From assembly GCF_002217405.1 (NCBI RefSeq), contig NZ_MUHE01000009.1, positions 1-58,273 of the forward strand: 58,273 bases of DNA, written 5' to 3'. A model generated the notes under the pieces. It was not told the origin of the DNA, searched no databases, and saw only the letters and a program-made list of their open reading frames with translations. Source of the DNA: Flavobacterium psychrophilum DSM 3660 = ATCC 49418 (lineage in GTDB: Bacteria; Bacteroidota; Bacteroidia; Flavobacteriales; Flavobacteriaceae). Made by a program: the position numbers and the translations under genes. Positions 26,353-33,895 of this stretch are shown piece by piece (within the stretch, counting starts at the first letter, position 1; the number at the start of each line of letters is the position of its first letter).

Positions 26353-26832
26353 ATGAAAAAAATAATTTTATTGCTCATTACCAGTGCATTAATATTGGTA
26401 GGGTGCAAAACAAAAACCACAGTTAGCGCAAACTACCCCCATGAAACAGAATGTCTTGGTTCAGAATTAGACGGAAGCGTAACACTAAAATCATGGGGCA
26501 AAGGAAAAGACAGAAACGACGCCATAGAACAAGCAAAAAAAGAAGCGGTAAATGCCGTATTATTTCTAGGAATTAGAAGCGGAAATAAGCAATGCGATAG
26601 CCGACCTCTGCTAAATGCTCCAAATATTCGTGAAAACAAATCCGAGTATTTTAATACATTTTTTAAAGATGGCGGAAATTATAAAAATTTCACTTCAAAC
26701 CAAGATGAATCTTTTGGAAAAAAAGAAAAAGAAAAGGGAACAGACGGAGAAGTAATGTACGGATATATAATCCGAGTGATGAGAAGCGACCTAAAAAAAC
26801 AAATGATTACTGACGGTATTTTAAATAATTAA
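26353..26832 (+). CDS. lipoprotein, LPP20-like (cluster gene C)
   Basis: A 159-residue lipoprotein: the signal ends in LVGC with the lipidated Cys at residue 18. The mature part repeats the plan of cluster gene B (SVTLKSWGKGKDRNDAIEQA, then AVNAVLFLGI, FFKDGGNYKNFTS, and a final strand VMYGYIIRVMRSDLKKQM). One protein of the pair is soluble and one membrane-anchored, which suggests two places in one complex. It is 11 nt ahead of cluster gene D. The role is unknown; the LPP20/FlgP comparison is by pattern only. Confidence 0.7.
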   Translation: MKKIILLLITSALILVGCKTKTTVSANYPHETECLGSELDGSVTLKSWGKGKDRNDAIEQAKKEAVNAVLFLGIRSGNKQCDSRPLLNAPNIRENKSEYFNTFFKDGGNYKNFTSNQDESFGKKEKEKGTDGEVMYGYIIRVMRSDLKKQMITDGILNN

Positions 26833-26843
26833 ATCAAGCCCAA

Positions 26844-27806
26844 ATGAAAAAAACAGTATTAAAATTAAACCAAGTTATACTATTGCTACTATGCACAACA
26901 TCAATGGTGTTTTCGCAAGCAAAGAAACCAAGACTAATGGTGGTTCCTAGCGATGCGTGGTGTATAGACCACGATTATTATTTTGAGTTTGATAACCAAG
27001 GCGAAATAACAAAACTACCTGACTATAAAAGAGCTTTTCAAGAAAATCATGAACTTGGCGGTGTTGTAAGTGGTATAGGAGAATTAATGACCGAAAGAGG
27101 GTTTCCGCTAGACAGAATGGAAGACATCTTAAAAGAACTTGCCTCAGAAAGCGCCGAAGACGCAATACTTACAAGCAAAAGTGGTGCAGGAATTGCCGAA
27201 AGTCCTATAGATAAACTAAAAAAAACTGCAAAAGCTGATATTTGGATGCAGGTAGATTGGAAAGTTAATACCTTTGGCCCTAAAAAATCGATCACATATA
27301 CACTTACAGGAATAGACGCATACACAAATAAAGGAATTGCTGGAGGTATGCCAAAAACGGGAAACCAATTAATAGGATCTACAGAAATACAAATGCTAAA
27401 AACAGCAATCTTATCTGACATAGATGGATTTAACGTACAACTAATGGCCCATTTTGATGACATGTTTAAAAATGGAAGAGAAATTGTAATTCGCATCAAA
27501 AAATTCGACTCTTGGGATGGTGATTTAGAAAAAGAATATGACGGAAAAGAATTAAATAGTTATATAGAAGAATGGCTAACAAAAAACTGCGTACAAGGAA
27601 GATTTAGTACAGTCGAATCAACAGAAAACATGATGTACTTCAAGCAAGTAAGAATCCCAATGTATAACGAAGCAGGCACGGCTATAGATGCAAAAGGCTT
27701 CTGCAAAGGATTGCAAAGTTATCTAAAAAAAGCTCCGTTTATGATAACAAATAAACTAATGACAAAAGGTTTAGGCCAGGCATCGATAGTACTGGGAGAA
27801 AAATAA
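26844..27806 (+). CDS. DUF6175-like exported protein (cluster gene D)
   Basis: A 320-residue exported protein (signal about 1-25, ending VFSQ). The mature part opens with a strand PRLMVVPSD and a helix GVVSGIGELMTERGFPLDRM, then KKTAKADIWMQVDWKVN and a strand TYTLTGIDAYTNKGIAGG. The order strand, 'x-ERGF' helix, 'ADIWM' strand, 'IDAYTN' strand is that of the TolB-N/CsgG/FlgO-like fold, in which envelope proteins sense or build outer-membrane complexes. From memory this matches the family Pfam calls DUF6175. It is 14 nt ahead of cluster gene E. No catalytic residues are seen. Confidence 0.65.
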   Translation: MKKTVLKLNQVILLLLCTTSMVFSQAKKPRLMVVPSDAWCIDHDYYFEFDNQGEITKLPDYKRAFQENHELGGVVSGIGELMTERGFPLDRMEDILKELASESAEDAILTSKSGAGIAESPIDKLKKTAKADIWMQVDWKVNTFGPKKSITYTLTGIDAYTNKGIAGGMPKTGNQLIGSTEIQMLKTAILSDIDGFNVQLMAHFDDMFKNGREIVIRIKKFDSWDGDLEKEYDGKELNSYIEEWLTKNCVQGRFSTVESTENMMYFKQVRIPMYNEAGTAIDAKGFCKGLQSYLKKAPFMITNKLMTKGLGQASIVLGEK

Positions 27807-27820
27807 ATAAATAAAAAATT

Positions 27821-28777
27821 ATGAAATCAATATTTTTAAGCATTCTTATCGCAATAGGATTAAATTCTAATGCACAAGGTACGGCAACAAAAAACGATGA
27901 GGCATCTAAAATCACATTAGCAACCTATGTGTCCGAACAAATAGACAATATGCCCGAGGCAGCCCGTAGTATTTTAACAAATAAGTTAGACCAAATTGTA
28001 ACCCAAAACGGAATGGGAAGCGGCGAGTATAACGAGCGTTTTATACTCACAGCAAACATTAATATCTTAACAAAAGACATAACTCCTACCACACCACCAA
28101 TGCAAGCTTATACTTTAGATATAACACTTTATATAGGTGATGGATATGAAGGGACAAAATTTGCAAGCCAATCGATAACTGTTAAAGGTGTTGGAGAAAA
28201 CCAGACAAAAGCATATATTTCGGCATTAAAAAACTTAAAACCTAACGCTCCAAGTTACCAAACATTTATACAAACTGGCAAAACAAAAATAATTGAATAC
28301 TACAAAAGCAAATGTGACTTTATAATAAAAGAGGCACAAAGGCTAGCTAATCAGAATAATTTTGAAGAAGCAATATACAATTTAACTAGTGTGCCCGAAG
28401 CCTGCCAGGATTGCTACAACAAATGTATGAATGCCGTAGCGCCAATATATAAAAAACAAATAGACAGAGATTGTAAAGTAAAACTAAACCAATCTAGCAA
28501 CCTTTGGGCTGCTAATCAAACAGTAGAAGCTGCTAACCAAGCAGGTGAAATCCTTGCAACAATAGACCCCAATAGTGCGTGTTTTGGCGAAGTAAAATCG
28601 CTATCTAATAAAATTGCTTCGAAAGTAAAAACCATCGATTCTAGAGAATGGAATTACAAACTAAAAGAACAAGCTCAAGTTAGCGAAACAATAAAAGCGT
28701 ATAGAGATATTGGAGTAGCATATGGAAAAGGCCAGCCAAAAACGATTAGCTATAACGTTAGCGGATGGTGGTATTAG
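27821..28777 (+). CDS. exported protein with helical repeat region (cluster gene E)
   Basis: A 318-residue exported protein (signal about 1-19, ending SNAQ). The N-terminal half (about 20-135) is alpha/beta with a strand pattern (YTLDITLYIGDG, FASQSITVKGVGENQTKAYI). The C-terminal half is helical and TPR-like (DFIIKEAQRLANQNNFEEAI, LTSVPEACQDCYNKCM) with several cysteines, including C-x-x-C-x-x-x-C, that may form disulphides. It is last in the operon and followed by a strong bidirectional terminator. It has no recognised enzyme site. A scaffold role in an envelope complex is inferred. Confidence 0.65.
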   Translation: MKSIFLSILIAIGLNSNAQGTATKNDEASKITLATYVSEQIDNMPEAARSILTNKLDQIVTQNGMGSGEYNERFILTANINILTKDITPTTPPMQAYTLDITLYIGDGYEGTKFASQSITVKGVGENQTKAYISALKNLKPNAPSYQTFIQTGKTKIIEYYKSKCDFIIKEAQRLANQNNFEEAIYNLTSVPEACQDCYNKCMNAVAPIYKKQIDRDCKVKLNQSSNLWAANQTVEAANQAGEILATIDPNSACFGEVKSLSNKIASKVKTIDSREWNYKLKEQAQVSETIKAYRDIGVAYGKGQPKTISYNVSGWWY

Positions 28778-28790
28778 CACTACTATTCAT

Positions 28791-28857
28791 AAAGTGTATA
28801 AGTAAAAAAAGTATGGGGGTTGCACAAACCCTCATACTTTTTTTACTTACACACTTT
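28791..28857. terminator. strong bidirectional terminator
   Basis: A long stem: AAAGTGTATAAGTAAAAAAA with GTATGGGGGTT on the left, a GCAC loop, and AAACCCTCATAC with TTTTTTTAC on the right. It separates the plus-strand secreted operon from the minus-strand MuiA-like gene. Confidence 0.92.
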
Positions 28858-28918
28858 TTAGGATAATGTCTGTTGTTAGTTTTTTTTATCAATCTTATTT
28901 GCCATAAATATTTTACCA

Positions 28919-30736
28919 TTACAAATTATCAATAATTTTATCTTTAGGATATTTTACCAAATAACTAATCCTTATTTTTTTAGTTTCGTTGGGTTTTAAA
29001 TCTAAATTCCAAGTTAAAATTCCAGTTTCAGCATTGGCTTTGGCACCCTCTTTTTGAAGTAATTCGATTTCGATTTCCTTGTCGGAACTTAACGGATATT
29101 GGTCTTTTAGCAACATCACAACAGCTTCTTTTTTGTTATTTCTTACGGTAATGTCGTAAGTAAATGTTTGTTCTTTTTTAGAAGATAAGAATTTAGTTCC
29201 CGATTTATCGACTACTTTTTCACGTTTGATGGTTACTTTTTTATCACGTCCCATACTCAAATTTAAAGTGTCGGAGGTTTGACTCGGATTTATCATTGTT
29301 TTTCCCACATACATGCCTTCAAAAATAATATTAGCTTCGCCAGGCAATAAATTATATTTAGAATAATTGGCAATTTCGGCTAATAAAAACGCTTCTTTTT
29401 CTACTCTTGGTGCCGCATAATATTTGTAAGAAGCAGGTAATTTTATTTCCTTTAATGCTACACTATGTGCTTTTCCGTTAGATAAAATGTCGTAAGGAAT
29501 ATCTATATCAAAAGAAACATTGAGTTGGTTTTCGTTGATAGAAGTATAGTCGCCCATGCCTTGTTTTGTAGTAACTACTATTACTCCATTGGCTCCTTGA
29601 TCTCCGTACAATGCAACTCCTTGAGCACCTTTTATAATTTCTGTGCTTTTAATACTTTGAGGGGGAAGTTGGGCTAAGATTTCAGCAGTCGAAATAACTC
29701 CGTCAATGACTACTAATGCTTGATTGTTTCTTGTAATATCTCTAGCTCCTCTTAGGATAATTTTTTTATTTTCTTTATCTTGTTCAACTTGTAACCCAGC
29801 AATTTTTCCAGATAAAGATTGAATTGCATTTTGAGTTCCATTTTGATTATATCCATATTGTTGTGTATTTCCATATCTCAAAAACCATGAACTTAAAATA
29901 GGCGCTTGATTGTTCTGGTTTGGGTTTCCAGAAGACAACGTTAGTTTTACTTTTTTCCAATCGATTCCTGTATTTTGAACCACTTGCGCTTTGTACATCA
30001 TATTTATTGGCGACGTAACATTGTCTGCTCTTAAATCATAAAATGGCGACCACCAAGCGTTATTTGTTACATAAGAAATCTCTAAAGGAATATTTCCAGC
30101 CGTAGTATTCATAACTTGTAATACGAGTTTTCCCGACGAAGTTTTTTCTTCTTTAGTTGTATCTGTTTCGAGTTTGTTATTCAGTTTTGTGATTAACTCG
30201 TTCAATTTTTTTTCTTTTTCTTCAAGAGTATTTATAGTATTGCTAATTTCAGTTCGTTTCGATTTGTAATAATCGACCATTTTTGTCAATTCAATGACGC
30301 TCAACCCAGAATTTTGACCAAAAACCTGTTGATTCTTATCTAATAATTCGATGGTTTTACTTTCGGAATTTCGGGAATTGATAACTCGATTTAGTTCTTT
30401 TTGAACCAAAATAATACTGTCTTTTACTTTCTTAATCGCTGGCGAATTTTCATTGGTATCATATTCTGACATGTAATCGTTTGTAAATTGTACCGAAAGC
30501 ACCGTTAGCGATGATGGTGCGCCAATTTGAACCGAGTTTTCATTCAAATAATTGGCAACATTTTTTACCACAATTTCACTCGTTCCAGAAGGTAACTGGA
30601 CGTTTGTGCTTTGTGAAATTTCGGCCGCATTAAAATATACAGTTGCCGATTTTACTTTGGCAGAAACAAAAATAGGTTTCTGTGCAAATGATATTACCGA
30701 AACCAAAACAGTAAAAATTAGAATTATATTTTTCAT
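28919..30736 (-). CDS. MuiA-like DUF4139 protein with TonB-plug-like insert
   Basis: A 605-residue exported protein (signal about 1-18, ending SFAQ). The N-terminal domain (about 22-120, VKSATVYFNAAEISQ) and a coiled coil (about 105-190) are those of MuiA/DUF4140 proteins. The DUF4139 beta domain starts near 205 (ISYVTNNAWWSPFYDLRADN) and resumes to the end. Within it, residues about 295-390 read as a TonB-dependent receptor plug (SLSGKIAGLQV, ILRGARDI, ALVVIDGVI, then GANGVIVVTTKQG). MuiA homologues affect envelope mucus; what a plug domain does here is unknown. It is monocistronic on this strand. Confidence 0.85.
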   Translation of the reverse strand: MKNIILIFTVLVSVISFAQKPIFVSAKVKSATVYFNAAEISQSTNVQLPSGTSEIVVKNVANYLNENSVQIGAPSSLTVLSVQFTNDYMSEYDTNENSPAIKKVKDSIILVQKELNRVINSRNSESKTIELLDKNQQVFGQNSGLSVIELTKMVDYYKSKRTEISNTINTLEEKEKKLNELITKLNNKLETDTTKEEKTSSGKLVLQVMNTTAGNIPLEISYVTNNAWWSPFYDLRADNVTSPINMMYKAQVVQNTGIDWKKVKLTLSSGNPNQNNQAPILSSWFLRYGNTQQYGYNQNGTQNAIQSLSGKIAGLQVEQDKENKKIILRGARDITRNNQALVVIDGVISTAEILAQLPPQSIKSTEIIKGAQGVALYGDQGANGVIVVTTKQGMGDYTSINENQLNVSFDIDIPYDILSNGKAHSVALKEIKLPASYKYYAAPRVEKEAFLLAEIANYSKYNLLPGEANIIFEGMYVGKTMINPSQTSDTLNLSMGRDKKVTIKREKVVDKSGTKFLSSKKEQTFTYDITVRNNKKEAVVMLLKDQYPLSSDKEIEIELLQKEGAKANAETGILTWNLDLKPNETKKIRISYLVKYPKDKIIDNL

Positions 30737-30810
30737 AATACATGTGTTTATTTATATAGAGTACTTTTTTATGCAAAAGGTTGGGAAGGCGTAAAATTAA
30801 TGTTTTTTTG

Positions 30811-30859
30811 ACCACAGATTTGCAAATTGAAAATTCATCAAAATCTGCGAATCTGTGGT
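30811..30859. repeat. inverted repeat ACCACAGATT ... AATCTGTGGT
   Basis: A perfect 10-bp inverted repeat (30811-30820 with 30850-30859) just after the GT51 gene stop on the minus strand. Sequences of this ACCACAGATT type are, from memory, widespread spacer repeats in Bacteroidota. It may double as a weak terminator. Confidence 0.6.
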
Positions 30860-30865
30860 GAAAGG

Positions 30866-32821
30866 TTAATTAAAATCAAAATCAGTAAAAAGAGAATCTG
30901 CTGCAATAGAATCTTGTACTTTAAACTTCATGTGTTTTCTGGCACGACCCGAGATAAAAATAGGCATTTGCTGTCCAATCGTATCTTCTGGCGTTAATAA
31001 TCCTCTACGCAACATGAGTTTGCTCATAAATTCTTCGTGTTTGTTTGCAAAGGATTTTAGTTTTCCTTGGTCATCAAACTGATACATAAATTTTTTAGGT
31101 TTAGGTACAATCGATGCTAGAAATAAGCATTCTTTTAAACTTAAATCGATTGGTTTTTTCTGAAAATAAAAAGACGATGCTTCTCCAATTCCATATACAT
31201 TTGGTCCCCATTCTATGACATTAAAATACACTTCGAGCATGCGTTCTTTACTTGCAATTCGGTTGTTTTCTAACAAGTAAACCAATAATATTTCTTCCAA
31301 TTTTCGGGATAATGTTTTCTCACGGGTTAAAAAAACATTTTTTATTAGTTGCATGCTAATGGTACTGGCACCTCGAGAGAATTTTTTTGTTCTAATGTTT
31401 TTAGTAATCGATTGTTTGAAAGCCTCATTTATAAACCCGTGATGAGAGAAAAATGAAGGGTCTTCAGATGTGAGTACACATTTTTGAAGGTAAGGCGAAA
31501 TTTGGTCTAAAGGCGTAAAATTAGGATTAGAATTTCCTACTAAAATAGGACGTTGCAATACATTGTTTTCGATTGCTCGATATACAAATTCTTCATTTAG
31601 TTTGTTCAAATTAGCTTCGCCATATTTTACAATTTTAAGCCTTTCTTTATTTAAATTACTATCAAAAACTAAAGCGTTTGGTTTGTTTTTGTTGTATTTG
31701 AAATTGAGTTTATAATCGAAATTTCCTTCGGTTTTCATTCCTGTAAAATGGGTAAACAATCCGTTAGGAAGCGAAGAAATAAAATCTTGGGCTTTCATTT
31801 TCGGAATCAAGATTTTAAATTTATAAATAGTGTCTTTTTCAGTATTATATTGGGCAAAAGGTTTCAGTTTGATCTTGTTTATTTGTGCCGATGATGTACT
31901 GTCTATCGACACAAAATCGCTTCCTAGTAGAAAATGATAATCGAAACTAGCCGTTTTTATTAAAACTTCTTTTTTGGCAATTTTAGGATGATTGATGGTA
32001 AAATCTTCTACCGAAACCAATCCGTCAAGATGAAGCTCGTTGCTTTCTAAATCGAATTTGTCTAATTTTAGGTTAACGTTTTTGAAACTAGATTTAAATC
32101 CAAAACGCTTATAAACATAAGGTAATTGTATTTTTGAAGTGTCGTTATTGTAAATTTGTACATTTGCTTTTTTGGCTCTAGGATTTACAAAACCCGAAAT
32201 ATTCCATTTTTGCGAGCACTCACTTTCGGTAACATTAATATTGGTTTGTAGTTGATGGTTTTTTAGTTCTAATTTGGGTAATTGCATGGTTACTTTAATT
32301 CCCAAATCGTCCATTCGTAATGATATGTTCTCGAGCTGCATTTCGGTTGGAACTAAGTTTAGCACTTTCGATAATAACCGGTACGCTAATTTGGCATAAT
32401 TCTTTTTTTTATTAATATCGTTGCTTTTGTCTTTTTTTAAAAAAGCGTCAAAATTACGGCCTTGTTCGTTTTTTACCAGCTGAATAAACCCGTTTTTTAC
32501 TTCAAGGTTTTGCAACTGAATATTGCCAGTAATCAACTGTAATAAATTGATTTTTGTTTTTACTTTTTCGATAGAAAAAAGAGTGTCTGCTTCTTTGGGA
32601 ACTAAAATAATATTGTTCAATTGGATACTGGAAATACCATCGAAACTGGCTTTTTGTACACAAAAACGGCAATTATAATCAGTGTCAAATTTTGAGGTTG
32701 CTTTTGCAATTGCTTTTTGCAGCAAAGCGTCACGGAAAAAGTAAACTCCTGCTACAGAAAATAACAAGAATAGGATTATAATTTTAAGGAACAAAAAAAA
32801 CTTTTGTTTTTTACTTCTCAT
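30866..32821 (-). CDS. AsmA-like/GT51 peptidoglycan glycosyltransferase fusion
   Basis: A 651-residue inner-membrane protein: one N-terminal membrane helix (ILFLLFSVAGVYFFRDALL), a long beta-rich AsmA-like region (about 40-400, with repeats of the type IQLNNIIL and IQLQNLEVKNGFIQL), then a GT51 domain (about 430-620). GT51 motifs are complete: E453-D in TSEDPSFFSHHG, RGASTISMQLIKN, RKLEEILL, and YFNVIEWGPNVYGIGEAS. There is no transpeptidase domain. It should polymerise lipid II glycan strands. The large N-terminal domain may position it or handle lipid. It lies 6 nt after the HExxH gene, in an apparent operon headed by toxin-antitoxin genes. Confidence 0.88.
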   Translation of the reverse strand: MRSKKQKFFLFLKIIILFLLFSVAGVYFFRDALLQKAIAKATSKFDTDYNCRFCVQKASFDGISSIQLNNIILVPKEADTLFSIEKVKTKINLLQLITGNIQLQNLEVKNGFIQLVKNEQGRNFDAFLKKDKSNDINKKKNYAKLAYRLLSKVLNLVPTEMQLENISLRMDDLGIKVTMQLPKLELKNHQLQTNINVTESECSQKWNISGFVNPRAKKANVQIYNNDTSKIQLPYVYKRFGFKSSFKNVNLKLDKFDLESNELHLDGLVSVEDFTINHPKIAKKEVLIKTASFDYHFLLGSDFVSIDSTSSAQINKIKLKPFAQYNTEKDTIYKFKILIPKMKAQDFISSLPNGLFTHFTGMKTEGNFDYKLNFKYNKNKPNALVFDSNLNKERLKIVKYGEANLNKLNEEFVYRAIENNVLQRPILVGNSNPNFTPLDQISPYLQKCVLTSEDPSFFSHHGFINEAFKQSITKNIRTKKFSRGASTISMQLIKNVFLTREKTLSRKLEEILLVYLLENNRIASKERMLEVYFNVIEWGPNVYGIGEASSFYFQKKPIDLSLKECLFLASIVPKPKKFMYQFDDQGKLKSFANKHEEFMSKLMLRRGLLTPEDTIGQQMPIFISGRARKHMKFKVQDSIAADSLFTDFDFN

Positions 32822-32827
32822 AAAAGG

Positions 32828-33343
32828 TTATTGTGATAATGAAGCGACAAAGGTATCTACTTCGTGTTTTTGTGCCGCATACTTTATTTGTAAATCGGAG
32901 TTTGTGCCCATTTTTGCATAATAACTTAGCGCTTTATTGGCAAAAAATAATTGTTGGTGTTTGGCTACATTAGGAATTTGTGGGTATTTTTTATGAAAAA
33001 GTATTTCGTAATAAGCTTGCCATTCTCTTTCATTTCTATCCTCGACAAAACTTCCTGCCATTTTCTGATCTACATGAACCATTTCATGGGCGATTAGATT
33101 GAGCATTAATACAAACTCAAATTCGAACGTATTTTCTGGAATTCTAATAATTTGTGGTAAGCCAAAAGTACCTTCGGTAGTCATAAGGATATAATCGGCT
33201 TTGGCTTTTTCTCGCAATTCGAAACCTTCAAAATTGGGGTGTTTTATCCCATATTCTTCCACTACAAAATTGGCCGCTTGGATTGTTTCGCCGATTTCGT
33301 GGTAGGAATTTACAAGTTGTAATATTTCGGAGTAGGGTTTCAT
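32828..33343 (-). CDS. HExxH-motif putative metalloprotease
   Basis: With the ATG at 33343 (7 nt after the toxin stop; a longer reading to 33394 overlaps the toxin gene) the protein has 171 residues and no signal peptide. The motif NLIAHEMVHVDQ has the zinc-protease core HEMVH, followed 19 residues later by REWQAYYEIL with a possible third Glu ligand. The family is not recognised with certainty; small cytoplasmic HExxH proteins of this shape occur in Flavobacteria. It lies 6 nt ahead of the GT51 fusion gene, which suggests a cell-wall link, but that is inference. Confidence 0.65.
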   Translation of the reverse strand: MKPYSEILQLVNSYHEIGETIQAANFVVEEYGIKHPNFEGFELREKAKADYILMTTEGTFGLPQIIRIPENTFEFEFVLMLNLIAHEMVHVDQKMAGSFVEDRNEREWQAYYEILFHKKYPQIPNVAKHQQLFFANKALSYYAKMGTNSDLQIKYAAQKHEVDTFVASLSQ

Positions 33344-33350
33344 TAAAAAA

Positions 33351-33626
33351 TTATGGTTTCTCGCTTGGGTTTCTATTAGAATGAAAAACAGCATAAACTA
33401 TTACTTCATTTCCTGAAATTTCATACACAATCACAAATGGAAATTTCTTTACAAAAGCTTCTCGATATGGCTTTCTTTTTATTTGATAATGTTCTGGAAA
33501 GTTCTGAATTCTATTAAAATAATCATCAGGATTGTTAAGAAATCGCTCACCTAAACCTATTGATTTAGATTCGTAAAACAAATAAGATTCAATAATTTCA
33601 AGACTTGCTTCTTCTTTAATTATCAA
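33351..33626 (-). CDS. RelE/ParE-family toxin
   Basis: A 91-residue basic protein with the RelE/ParE plan: helical start (LEIIESYLFYESKSIGLGERFL), then FPEHYQIKRKPYREAFVKKF and the closing strands FVIVYEISGNEVIVYAVFH with a C-terminal R. These toxins cut mRNA on the ribosome or poison gyrase; this one's target is not determined. The start overlaps the antitoxin stop by 4 nt, the usual coupling of such pairs. The gene is intact. Confidence 0.85.
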   Translation of the reverse strand: MIIKEEASLEIIESYLFYESKSIGLGERFLNNPDDYFNRIQNFPEHYQIKRKPYREAFVKKFPFVIVYEISGNEVIVYAVFHSNRNPSEKP

Positions 33627-33862
33627 TTCATGTTTAATTGATTTGCTAATCTTGCATTGGATTTAACTTGTTCCCAAGAGTAGGATTTCGTTTCGTTTTT
33701 TAAATGCAATTCCCTTCTTTTGTCTACTATTTCATACTGTTCGGGAGTAAGATTTATGTCATGTTCTTTTTCAAGAATAGCACGCAGTTTTTTTAATACA
33801 GATTCTTTTCTTATATTTAGAAGCAACTCAATTAATTCGATTTTTTCTAATTGCAAATCCAT
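33623..33862 (-). CDS. antitoxin of the RelE/ParE pair
   Basis: A 79-residue, strongly charged helical protein with LTPEQYEIVDKRRELH and SYSWEQVKSNAR, typical of the putative-addiction-module-component antitoxins paired with ParE-like toxins. The first 30 residues likely bind DNA or dimerise and the C-terminus wraps the toxin. It is first in an apparent operon of four genes. A -7 element TATCTTTG lies at 33889-33882 in the short gap after radA. Autoregulation is expected for the family but no operator was identified. Confidence 0.8.
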   Translation of the reverse strand: MDLQLEKIELIELLLNIRKESVLKKLRAILEKEHDINLTPEQYEIVDKRRELHLKNETKSYSWEQVKSNARLANQLNMN

Positions 33863-33895
33863 AACAAATAATTTTTATACTCAAAGATACTAATT

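Noticed and set aside
27047..27499. 150-codon minus-strand frame inside cluster gene D
   Set aside because: It is a shadow of gene D and its composition is that of an antisense frame. Gene D has a signal peptide and sits in an operon.
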